From: Burkholderiales bacterium
GTDB lineage: Bacteria > Pseudomonadota > Gammaproteobacteria > Burkholderiales > Nitrosomonadaceae
NCBI GenBank assembly: GCA_024235735.1
Contig: JACKLU010000008.1
Coordinates: 1 to 64,000 of the forward strand
Reading direction: 5' to 3'
DNA: 64,000 nt
Position numbers and translations under genes: made by a program. Shown one piece after another: positions 1-8,001 of this stretch (positions are counted from its first letter, which is position 1; each line of letters begins with the position of its first letter). Below the pieces are notes generated by a model that was given only the letters and a program-made list of their open reading frames with translations, ran no database searches and was not told where the DNA came from.

Positions 1-170
1 GTTCAGACTATAGACCGGGAACGTATTTCCTATTCATCCGAACATTATTGCCGGACTCGGGCGATTGCTTATGGTCGGCTTCAACAGCCGGTCAAAAAAT
101 CAGGAAAATCTGAAAAAACTGTTGAAACTGTTAAACTGTACCCAGCTTATTCTCTGAAAGACGTATTGCA

Positions 171-1064
171 ATGAATTCAACGCCTCAGTTTTTCAGACAT
201 GGCCCTGGACCGTTTACCCGGCTGGCTTTATGTTTTTTTCTGTCATGCCTGCTTATCGCTGAAGATCTGCATTTTAGGTATATTCCCGAGCTACGTCAGG
301 CTATCGCCATTACAATCTATCCGATGCAGCAAGTCGCACTTTTTCCTGCCAGGATTCAGGATGTCATTCGAACATCGATTGGAAATATGCATATTGCGGA
401 AGAAAATGTTTTTTTCAGAAAACGCTATCTGCACGACAGCGAGAAACTGTTACGCCTTAACGCATTGGAAGCTGAAAACGCGCATTTGCGCAGGTTGCTT
501 GGCGCAGTTAACACGATAGAAGCCAAAACCGCCGCCAAAGCCGTCATGGCGGAAATACTGTACACCCCGCGCGATCCATTCAGCCATAAAATCATCATCA
601 ACAAAGGCAGCTGGCATGATATTCAAGCTGGGCAGGTTGTGATCGACAATAAAGGTGTAATCGGACAAGTTACGCAACTGTACCCTGCAACGGCTGAAGT
701 TACGCTGATTACCGACCGGGACCACTCTGTTCCGATACAAATCGTGCGCAATAATGTTCGTACCGTGATCTCCGGCACCGGTAAAAACAACGAAATCGAA
801 TTACGCTACCTGTCTGTCAATACGGATATCCGGATCGGCGATCTGCTTGTGACATCAGGCATCGGCGGTGTGTATCCCAGAGGCCTTCCAGTAGCAGTCA
901 TCAAAGACATCAAGCGCCACTCAGCGGATCATTTTGCGCAAATTACAGGGACACCCGTCGCCGGTGTCGATCGTAACCGGCAAGTACTTATCCTGTCTCT
1001 TCCATCGTCAGGGTCCGCATTATCCGATCAACAGGAAAAACAGACCGGGGCGATTAAACAGTGA
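171..1064 (+). CDS. mreC: Rod shape-determining protein MreC
   Basis: MreC is the periplasmic scaffold of the elongasome and links cytoplasmic MreB filaments to PBP2 and RodA. The 297-residue product has a membrane segment at about residues 15-35, a charged helical stretch at about 70-110 that fits the family coiled coil, and then the beta-rich MreC core with the conserved pattern VIDNKGVIGQV followed by TLITDRDHSVP. The length is normal for the family. It is the first complete gene of an mreC-mreD-mrdA-rodA-rlpA operon, and its TGA overlaps the start of mreD. mreB would be expected just upstream but is not in the window; the first 170 bases hold no recognisable MreB C-terminus. Confidence 0.95.
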   Translation: MNSTPQFFRHGPGPFTRLALCFFLSCLLIAEDLHFRYIPELRQAIAITIYPMQQVALFPARIQDVIRTSIGNMHIAEENVFFRKRYLHDSEKLLRLNALEAENAHLRRLLGAVNTIEAKTAAKAVMAEILYTPRDPFSHKIIINKGSWHDIQAGQVVIDNKGVIGQVTQLYPATAEVTLITDRDHSVPIQIVRNNVRTVISGTGKNNEIELRYLSVNTDIRIGDLLVTSGIGGVYPRGLPVAVIKDIKRHSADHFAQITGTPVAGVDRNRQVLILSLPSSGSALSDQQEKQTGAIKQ

Positions 1065-1612
1065 AAGCAACCCAACGCAACAGTACAAAAAAAACATCTG
1101 GCCAATATCTTGACCAGGAAATGCTGATTCCGGCAAAGACAGGCTATGTTTTATTGACGCTGATCATTGCGCTCACGCTGAACTTCATTCCACTGAGCGC
1201 GCTACTGCTCACCTTGCGGCCTGATTTTGTCGCTCTGGTCATACTTTACTGGTGCATCAATCAACCGCAGCGCCTGGGAATGACACTGGCCTTCTGCACC
1301 GGCCTGATGATGGATGTTCATCATGCCGGCATCCTGGGCCATAATGCCATGGTCTATTGCACTGTGGTATACCTTGCTTCTGTTTTTCGGCGCCGGATCC
1401 GAATTTTCAGTTTAATGAAACAGGCGCCACAAATCGGCCTGATACTGATCGTTATGCAAACGCTTCAGATTCTGGTCACGATGTTCAATGACGCTCACTT
1501 TCCAGGCTGGCAGTTTTATCTGCCATCCCTGACGGGCACCCTGCTTTGGCCGGTGTTATCCTATCTACTCAGCTTGCCGCTCAGATCCAGGGGCGACGAC
1601 AACGCACTATGA
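1061..1612 (+). CDS. mreD: Rod shape-determining protein MreD
   Basis: MreD is a small integral membrane partner of MreC in the elongation complex. The 183-residue product is very hydrophobic, with about five membrane spans starting near residue 28, and carries the family-like stretch RPDFVALVILYWC followed by GLMMDVHHAGILG. The start is a GTG that overlaps the mreC stop (GTGA), which suggests translational coupling. Its own stop overlaps the ATG of mrdA (ATGA at 1609). The charged N-terminal 25 residues are longer than in short homologues but lie within the normal range. Confidence 0.93.
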   Translation: MKATQRNSTKKTSGQYLDQEMLIPAKTGYVLLTLIIALTLNFIPLSALLLTLRPDFVALVILYWCINQPQRLGMTLAFCTGLMMDVHHAGILGHNAMVYCTVVYLASVFRRRIRIFSLMKQAPQIGLILIVMQTLQILVTMFNDAHFPGWQFYLPSLTGTLLWPVLSYLLSLPLRSRGDDNAL

Positions 1613-3528
1613 AACAAAATATAGAACTCAGAAATCATCCGCTCGAGCTTTACAAGTTTCGCAAACGATTAACCATCAGCGCTATTTTTATCATTCTGCT
1701 GTTTCTGATACTTTTTGCCCGTTTTTTTCATTTGCAAGTTACGCAGCGCGATCACTATCATACGCTGGCGGAAGCCAATCGCATCACGATTATGCCGCTG
1801 GTTCCCAACCGTGGTCTTATTCTTGATCGTAACGGCAAAATATTGGCGCAGAATTATTCAACCTATACGCTGGAAATCACACCGAATAAAGTTCCTGATC
1901 TTGAATCCGCCTTGAAAGCACTTGCGACCATTGTTGAAATTACACCCAGAGATCTGGAGCAGTTCAGGAAACTCATGCGCGAAAACAGGCGTTTCAAAAG
2001 CCTTCCGATACGCAACCGCCTGACCGATGAAGAAGTTGCGCGCTTTGCCGCAAACCGTTATCGTTTTCCGGGCATTGAAATTCAAGCACGCATCATGCGC
2101 CATTATCCCCATGGCGAGCTTGCGGCGCATGTTGTCGGCTATATCAGCCGCATCAGTGACAAAGATCTTGAGCAACTGGAGGCCGCGGACGAACTGGACA
2201 ATTATCGCGGCTCGCATTTTATCGGTCGTATTGGCATCGAACAGAGCTATGAAAAAGAATTGCATGGCATAACCGGTTTTGAGGAAGTCGAAACTGATGT
2301 GGCCGGCCGTTCAATCCAGGTTCTGTCCCGCACCCCTCCTGTGTCCGGTAATAATCTGATTCTCACGCTCGACATTGATCTGCAGAAAGTGGTTGACGAG
2401 GCTTTTGGCGACCGCCGCGGCGCGCTCGTTGCGATTGATCCGAATAATGGCGAAATACTCGCTTTTGTCAGCAAGCCCAGTTTTGACGCCAATCTGTTTG
2501 TCGGTGGCATCGATCACGCTAACTGGAATCTATTGAATAATGCATTCGATCGCCCCTTGAATAATCGTGCTTTGCGCGGCGTCTATCCGCCGGGGTCAAC
2601 GTTCAAGCCATTTATGGCGCTTGCCGCATTGGAATTAGGCTTTCGCTCTCCAGGGTATGCCATTAGCGACGCTGGCTTTTTCAGGTTACCGGGCTCCGAC
2701 AGGCGTTATCGCGACTGGAAAGTGGGCGGCCATGGCCGGGTCGATCTGCACAAGTCACTCGTTGTGTCGTGCGACACGTATTATTACGGTCTTGCGCATG
2801 ATATGGGTATAGATCGCATACATAACTATATTCAGCGCTATGGCCTGGGGCATAAAACCGGTATCGATATATTCGGTGAAGCCGATGGTCTGCTGCCATC
2901 ACAGGACTGGAAAATGCGCAGGTATAATCAGAAATGGTATGCCGGAGATACCATCTCTGTCGGCATCGGCCAAGGTTATGTTTTGGCAACTCCGCTGCAG
3001 CTGGCCTTCTCAACAGCCATTATCGCCAATCGCGGAAAGGCCTATCAGCCCCATCTGGGCAAAAAGATCGTCAATCTCCAGACAGGCTATGAAAAAGAAC
3101 TGGAAAAAAAACTGTTATATACTGTCGACCACAATCCAAGGCACATGGAACTGGTGCATAAGGCGCTGGTCGATGTCACCCGGCCAGGCGGCACCGCGGC
3201 AAATGCAGCTGCGGGCGCTGGATATGCTTTTGCAGGCAAAACCGGCACCTCACAAGTCATTGGAATCAAGCAGAATGAGCGCTACAGAGCGGATTTGATT
3301 GCTGAACACCATCGTGATCATGCCATGTTTGTCGCCTACGCTCCTGCTGAAAATCCGGTCATTGCGTTATCGGTGCTGGTTGAAAATGGCGGCAGCGGCG
3401 GCGCAACTGCCGCGCCGCTTGCAAGGCAAATATTCGATTACTATCTGCTTGGCAAGCTGCCGGAATCCAAAGAAGCCAAGGTTGTAAAAGCACCTCGGCA
3501 TGATCATTCGCATGATCACATCCATTAA
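1609..3528 (+). CDS. mrdA: Penicillin-binding protein 2 (elongasome transpeptidase)
   Basis: PBP2 crosslinks peptidoglycan during lateral wall growth together with RodA. An in-frame start lies upstream at 1546, but the ATG at 1609 is chosen because it overlaps the mreD stop and puts the catalytic serine at residue 330, as in E. coli PBP2. Visible motifs are an N-terminal membrane anchor (about residues 22-44), the dimerisation domain, STFK with Ser330, the SxN-type motif as SCD, and KTG with Lys544. The 639-residue length is normal. The C-terminus ends in an unusual His-rich tail, HDHSHDHIH. The next gene, rodA, starts 5 bp downstream. Confidence 0.96.
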   Translation: MKQNIELRNHPLELYKFRKRLTISAIFIILLFLILFARFFHLQVTQRDHYHTLAEANRITIMPLVPNRGLILDRNGKILAQNYSTYTLEITPNKVPDLESALKALATIVEITPRDLEQFRKLMRENRRFKSLPIRNRLTDEEVARFAANRYRFPGIEIQARIMRHYPHGELAAHVVGYISRISDKDLEQLEAADELDNYRGSHFIGRIGIEQSYEKELHGITGFEEVETDVAGRSIQVLSRTPPVSGNNLILTLDIDLQKVVDEAFGDRRGALVAIDPNNGEILAFVSKPSFDANLFVGGIDHANWNLLNNAFDRPLNNRALRGVYPPGSTFKPFMALAALELGFRSPGYAISDAGFFRLPGSDRRYRDWKVGGHGRVDLHKSLVVSCDTYYYGLAHDMGIDRIHNYIQRYGLGHKTGIDIFGEADGLLPSQDWKMRRYNQKWYAGDTISVGIGQGYVLATPLQLAFSTAIIANRGKAYQPHLGKKIVNLQTGYEKELEKKLLYTVDHNPRHMELVHKALVDVTRPGGTAANAAAGAGYAFAGKTGTSQVIGIKQNERYRADLIAEHHRDHAMFVAYAPAENPVIALSVLVENGGSGGATAAPLARQIFDYYLLGKLPESKEAKVVKAPRHDHSHDHIH

Positions 3529-3533
3529 TCATC

Positions 3534-4670
3534 ATGGCCAGCACATCCGGTTCTCACTTTAAATCATCAGCGTTCGATCTGGGAAAACTGTGGTACTATC
3601 TGACGCGTTATATCGACAAGTTTCTGTTGATTGGTCTGCTTCTGTTGATGATTGTGGGCCTATTTACGCTATATAGCGCGACAGGGGGCGATATCACCCG
3701 GGTAGGCAAACAGGCGCTGCATATTTGTGTAGCGCTGCTTGTAATGTGGCTGGTGGCCAATGTACCCTTGCAACAAATCATGCGTCTGGCTTTACCTTTG
3801 TATCTGGTCGGACTGGTACTGTTAATTGGCGTTGCACTGTTTGGAGAAATTCATAATGGCGCGCGCCGCTGGCTGAATATCGGCATCACACGCATCCAGC
3901 CTTCCGAAATAATGAAAATTGCCGTGCCACTGATGATGGCCTGGTATTTTGACAAAAATGAAATTACATTGCGTCTGAAGGAATATGTCGGCGCCACACT
4001 TATACTGATGTTGCCCGTCCTGTTGATTTTACGTCAACCCGATCTGGGTACAGCGCTGCTCATTGCGGTTAGCGGTTTTTATGTCTTGTTTCTTGCAGGC
4101 TTGTCCTGGCGGATCATTGGAGGACTGATTGTCACTGCACTCACCTGCGTTCCGATACTCTGGTCTTTTATGCACGACTATCAGCAAAGACGCGTTTTGA
4201 CAATGCTCGACCCATCTCAGGACCCTCTGGGTGCAGGCTATCACATCATTCAATCATCGATAGCAATAGGCTCTGGCGGCGTTGTTGGCAAAGGCTGGCA
4301 AAAAGGTACACAGGCGCAATTGGATTTTTTACCGGAGCAAAGCACGGATTTTATTTTTGCAGTATTTTCAGAAGAATTTGGCTTAATCGGCAATTCTCTA
4401 TTATTATTACTCTATTTGCTTGTCATCGGACGCTGTATGGTTATTACAGCCAATGCTTCGACACAGTTTACAAGACTTATCGCAGGCTCCATTACCTTGA
4501 CATTCTGCACCTATATATTTGTCAACATGGGTATGGTCAGCGGCATCCTGCCGGTTGTCGGCGTACCACTGCCGTTGATCAGCTACGGTGGAACAGCCAT
4601 GGTAACCATGTTACTCGGTTTTGGAATTTTAATGAGTATACAAACACATCCTAAATTGGTAAAAACATGA
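3534..4670 (+). CDS. mrdB: SEDS glycosyltransferase RodA
   Basis: RodA polymerises lipid II into glycan strands and forms a complex with PBP2. The 378-residue product has about ten membrane helices. It carries SEDS signatures: GARRWLNIGITRIQPSEIMK in the middle, RQPDLGTALL, the loop with FLPEQSTDFIFAVFSEEFG, and the C-terminal GVPLPLISYGGTAMVTMLLG. Its stop overlaps the ATG of rlpA (ATGA at 4667), so the elongasome genes appear to be one transcription unit. Confidence 0.96.
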   Translation: MASTSGSHFKSSAFDLGKLWYYLTRYIDKFLLIGLLLLMIVGLFTLYSATGGDITRVGKQALHICVALLVMWLVANVPLQQIMRLALPLYLVGLVLLIGVALFGEIHNGARRWLNIGITRIQPSEIMKIAVPLMMAWYFDKNEITLRLKEYVGATLILMLPVLLILRQPDLGTALLIAVSGFYVLFLAGLSWRIIGGLIVTALTCVPILWSFMHDYQQRRVLTMLDPSQDPLGAGYHIIQSSIAIGSGGVVGKGWQKGTQAQLDFLPEQSTDFIFAVFSEEFGLIGNSLLLLLYLLVIGRCMVITANASTQFTRLIAGSITLTFCTYIFVNMGMVSGILPVVGVPLPLISYGGTAMVTMLLGFGILMSIQTHPKLVKT

Positions 4671-5605
4671 AGAAAAGATTTTCAACGCGTAGAAACATAC
4701 TTCCTTCGCTATCAACCGTCATTACAAAAATAATAGCACCTTTAGTATTTCTCTCTTTATCAGGTTGTGCCAGCACATCGCAGTTCAATGCATTAGATCA
4801 ATTCGAAGCGACTGGCGCCTCCAATCAAAAAACGGCATTCCAGGGCGGCGGTTACTACCTCGATGACGGCCCGGGAGATAACCCGCCCGACAATCTCGAC
4901 GCGATTCCGGATGCCGTACCCAAATTTGAACCGTTGCGTGAAATTAACATGCGCCCTTATGAAGCAATGGGAAAATCTTTTACGCCGATGACCGCATTAC
5001 AGCCTTATAAGAAGCGCGGCACAGCTTCATGGTATGGACGACGCTATCACGGTAATCCCACGGCATCCGGCGAACCCTATGACATGTATGAAATGACTGC
5101 CGCACACCCGACGCTGCCGCTGCCGAGTTATGCGCGTGTGACGAACACTGTCAATGGCAAGTCTGTCATTGTGCGCATCAACGACCGCGGACCGTTTCTT
5201 TCGGACCGTCTTATTGATTTATCCTATACTGCCGCGCACAAACTAGACATCATCGCGGGTGGCAGCGGTGAAGTCATTGTCGAATCCATCATACCGAATG
5301 GTTCCAAAAATCAGCAAGTCGCCGTGGCTGTACCCGTCCGCAAGCCCGTGAATGAAGAAAAACAAGACAATCAGGTTCCAACGTATCTTCAATTGGGTGC
5401 TTTCGGTACTGTACACAATGCACGAAACTATCTGACCCGAATCCAGCAAAGACTCCCAGCACTGAGCAAAACAGTGGGTATCCGGAAAAAGGATGGTCTG
5501 TTTAAAATCCAGGCCGGCCCCTATACCAATCTGGCGATGGCTCAGCAGGCTGCAAATACATTCCAGCAGCGCCTTTCCATTAAACCCGTGATGGTAATTG
5601 ACTAA
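4667..5605 (+). CDS. rlpA: RlpA septal-ring lytic transglycosylase, lipoprotein
   Basis: RlpA-family proteins are outer-membrane lipoproteins that bind denuded peptidoglycan and, in some species, cleave it. The N-terminus has a long basic signal ending in the lipobox LSGC. A double-psi beta-barrel domain follows, with GTASWYGRRYHGNPTASGE and IVRINDRGPF (about residues 117-200). A C-terminal SPOR domain starts near YLQLGAFGTVHNA (about residues 240-312). The 312-residue length is typical. It is the last gene of the rod operon and is followed by a hairpin at 5649-5670. Confidence 0.93.
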   Translation: MKKRFSTRRNILPSLSTVITKIIAPLVFLSLSGCASTSQFNALDQFEATGASNQKTAFQGGGYYLDDGPGDNPPDNLDAIPDAVPKFEPLREINMRPYEAMGKSFTPMTALQPYKKRGTASWYGRRYHGNPTASGEPYDMYEMTAAHPTLPLPSYARVTNTVNGKSVIVRINDRGPFLSDRLIDLSYTAAHKLDIIAGGSGEVIVESIIPNGSKNQQVAVAVPVRKPVNEEKQDNQVPTYLQLGAFGTVHNARNYLTRIQQRLPALSKTVGIRKKDGLFKIQAGPYTNLAMAQQAANTFQQRLSIKPVMVID

Positions 5606-5648
5606 TACCTGTTCGAGTATCTGTTCAATCCGTATCGACCTAAAAAAA

Positions 5649-5670
5649 ATCCCTACCGAAAAGTAGGGAT
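5649..5670. terminator. Hairpin after the rod operon
   Basis: A perfect 8-bp stem (ATCCCTAC / GTAGGGAT) with a 6-nt loop lies 43 bp after the rlpA stop. A run of A lies on the left side, so the classical U-tract would be on the minus strand and there is none on the plus strand. It may terminate the rod operon inefficiently or stabilise the mRNA 3' end. From here to the repeat at 5953 I see only AT-rich sequence with no gene. Confidence 0.4.
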
Positions 5671-5952
5671 CAAAAGGGCCTCGTCATAAAACCTTCAAAC
5701 ACAACTTAAATACCGTACAATGGCGGATTACTATAACAGCGAACAACAGCCATGCATTTATTCAGTTCCGGATCAAAATAAATTCTATCCGTGCGTTTTG
5801 AATATTAACAAAAAAATACAAATCCAAAGTGACAAGTAAATGCGTAAATTAACTCTATTTCCAGCGTATCCCTGTGACTTGAATCAAATGACTCAAAAAA
5901 GCGATTCATTTTATTATTCTTGAGTTATATTGACACAATGTTTAGCCCGATT

Positions 5953-6161
5953 AACAGGCTGTTGAAAAATGTGATCAAGGCAGCTGATTGCCTGGCAAAA
6001 ACAGGCGACGCAAGCAGGGCGCAGCGAACAACCGCAAGGCTGACCCGTGGGACGAGGCGCTTGCGCCGAGTAAAAAACGGAGTTTATGCATGATAAATGT
6101 GCATTTTGAACCTGTTTTTAACACCGTAGCGGCAACACAGATAATTTATCAGCAATCTGTT
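5953..6161 (+). mobile_element. MITE-like repeat family A, copy 1
   Basis: This ~209-bp element starts AACAGGCTGTTGAAAAATG and ends with the imperfect inverse (AACAG..TG.TGA.AAAT when read from the other side). It closely resembles the copies at 7596-7808 and 44037-44244. Shared internal landmarks are GTGATCAAGGCAG, AAAAACAGG.GACGCAAGCAG, CGGAGTTTATG..TGATAAATG and CTGTTTTTAAC. Short open frames inside it (for example 5988-6224) are by-products of the repeat. It fills most of the 652-bp gap between rlpA and the TraB-like gene. Confidence 0.75.
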
Positions 6162-6257
6162 AAGTTCTTTACCCCGACCTACCCTTTCAATTTTTTCATC
6201 AGTAACACGATTCCGATCAGATAGAACATCCAGATAGACCAGTCAATCAGATCCCTT

Positions 6258-7499
6258 ATGACAAAGTTTGAATTAACCGGCCAGCATAGCGCCCTTAACA
6301 ATAGCACGGCCATTGAACCGATTAAAACCATTACACTGGATAATCGCAGCATCACTATTCTTGGCACAGCACATGTCTCCAAAGCAAGCGCGGATAAAGT
6401 TCAGGAATTGATCGCTTCCGGGACGTATGATGCAGTGGCTGTTGAATTATGCCCGAGTCGCCACAAAGCGATAGTTGATCCCGACGCCATGGCGAAAATG
6501 GATTTGTTTCAGGTCATTAGAAAAGGCCACGCCAGTATGGTTGCGGCCAATCTGGCGCTCGGTGCTTTCCAGCAACGTATGGCCGAACAATTCAACATTG
6601 AGCCCGGTGCAGAAATGCGTGTGGCGATTCACGATGCGCAAGCCGCAAAACTCCCGGTGCTTCTGATTGACCGTGAAATCGGTACAACGCTTAAGCGTAT
6701 TTATCATAATGTTCCGTGGTGGAAGCGTATCGGATTATTCAGCGGACTGATCAGCAGTGTTATCAGCAAGGAAAAATTCAGTGAAGCTGAAATTGAAAGA
6801 CTGAAGGAAGGTGACGTACTGGAAAGCAGCTTCTCTCAGTTTGCCGAGGATGAAAAAGATTTGTTCAAACCTTTAATCACCGAACGCGACCAATATATGT
6901 CCGCCCGGTTGATCAAAGAAAGTCGCGAGAGTCAGTATCAGCATATACTTGCGGTTGTTGGCGCCGGCCATATGAAAGGCATGCAACATCAGCTGGAAAA
7001 CAGACAAATCAACAATCCCGACGATACGATACGCGAGCTCGACGCCATCCCCGCATCCTCAAACTGGTTTAAATATTTACCCTGGATAATTGTATTATTG
7101 GTTCTGACCGGTTTTGCTATCGGTTTCACCCGCAGTCCGGAAATCGGCACAGCCATGATTCTGGACTGGATTTTGATCAATGGCGGGCTATCAGCGCTTG
7201 GCGCCGCCATTGCCCTGGCGCATCCTTTGACGGTATTAACTGCTTTCTGCGCCGCGCCGCTGACATCTTTGAATCCAACGATAGGCGCCGGGATGGTTGT
7301 CGCGGCTGTAGAAATTTATTTACGCAAGCCCACAGTTGGCGATTTTCATCGCTTACGCAGTGATACAACAACGTTAAAAGGGTGGTGGAACAATCAGGTC
7401 ACACGTATTTTACTGATCTTCATTCTGTCCACGCTGGGTTCGGCAATTGGTACCTACGTTGCGGGCTTTCGAATATTCGAACGTCTTAGCGCCGGATAA
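6258..7499 (+). CDS. TraB/PrgY-family membrane protein
   Basis: The 413-residue product has an N-terminal TraB/GumN-like domain (about residues 20-240) with the conserved ILGTAHVSKAS, AVELCPSRH and VVGAGHMKGM motifs, which place conserved Gly/His/Glu residues in a likely metallopeptidase-like fold. About four hydrophobic segments follow (about residues 270-410). PrgY/TraB of Enterococcus reduces pheromone activity, but the bacterial chromosomal members have no settled function. The gene stands alone, flanked on both sides by direct copies of repeat family A. The start ATG at 6258 has only a weak upstream purine run. Confidence 0.85.
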   Translation: MTKFELTGQHSALNNSTAIEPIKTITLDNRSITILGTAHVSKASADKVQELIASGTYDAVAVELCPSRHKAIVDPDAMAKMDLFQVIRKGHASMVAANLALGAFQQRMAEQFNIEPGAEMRVAIHDAQAAKLPVLLIDREIGTTLKRIYHNVPWWKRIGLFSGLISSVISKEKFSEAEIERLKEGDVLESSFSQFAEDEKDLFKPLITERDQYMSARLIKESRESQYQHILAVVGAGHMKGMQHQLENRQINNPDDTIRELDAIPASSNWFKYLPWIIVLLVLTGFAIGFTRSPEIGTAMILDWILINGGLSALGAAIALAHPLTVLTAFCAAPLTSLNPTIGAGMVVAAVEIYLRKPTVGDFHRLRSDTTTLKGWWNNQVTRILLIFILSTLGSAIGTYVAGFRIFERLSAG

Positions 7500-7595
7500 A
7501 ATCTTGAAACATGCTTGAATCCAGAGGTTTCGCTCAATCGATATCATAAAAGATTAACGATATGGGTCAAATATACGAATTCAGACACTAACCTT

Positions 7596-7808
7596 AGCAG
7601 GTTGTTGAAAAATGTGATCAAGGCAGTCGATAGCCTGGCAAAAACAGGTGACGCAAGCAGAGCGCAGCAAACAGTCGCGAGGCTGACCGCCCCGTAGGGC
7701 GAGGCGCCTGCGTCGAGTAAAAAGCGGAGTTTATGTGTGATAAATGCGCATTTCGAGTCTGTTTTTAACGCCGCAGCAACAACGCAGATAATTTTTCAAC
7801 ATCCTGTT
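7596..7808 (+). mobile_element. MITE-like repeat family A, copy 2
   Basis: This ~213-bp element is bounded by AGCAGGTTGTTGAAAAATG and ATTTTTCAACATCCTGTT, a clear terminal inverted repeat of about 18 bp. Its orientation matches copy 1, so the two copies form a direct repeat around the TraB-like gene. Most internal bases match copy 1 by eye, with scattered substitutions. It encodes no transposase and would need one supplied in trans. Confidence 0.8.
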
Positions 7809-7861
7809 CACCCAATCGATGGATCATGCGATGATGCCTACAGGTTAGATGATTTGCCAAC

Positions 7862-7994
7862 ATCTCTAGAAATCCCTATTTTGTTACAATATGTCGTTGT
7901 TCACAAAAAATATTTACTTACATATCCATCATATGCCGCGTCAATATTTTTTGCTCGCGCCTCATTTTGTTTAAAACGCTGAATTTTTAGAGAC
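7862..7994 (-). mobile_element. MITE-like repeat family B, copy 1
   Basis: This ~133-bp element is bounded by ATCTCTAGAAATCC on the left and, read inverted, GTCTCTAAAAATTC on the right. It matches the element at 40419-40563 in the opposite orientation. Shared internal text includes GGCGCGAGCAAAAAAT, GCATATGAT.GATATGTAA and a TTGT.ACAAAAT near the other end. It stops 7 bp before the ATG of the ABC exporter, so that gene's leader and any promoter there lie within the repeat. Confidence 0.65.
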
Positions 7995-8001
7995 CCCCTC
8001 C

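Noticed and set aside
1..174. Open frame from the window edge ending ATGA at the mreC start
   Set aside because: It overlaps mreC like a coupled gene, but its sequence does not resemble the MreB C-terminus or any other family and the codons look random. It is probably intergenic sequence.
1546..1608. Upstream start for mrdA inside mreD
   Set aside because: It would add 21 residues translated from the mreD 3' end in another frame. The ATG at 1609 overlaps the mreD stop and places the catalytic Ser at residue 330.
5988..6224. Short open frame before the TraB-like gene (and similar ones at 7515-7697, 7737-7982 and 44054-44407)
   Set aside because: They fall within or run out of repeat copies, and differ between copies by stops and frameshifts, so they are not genes.
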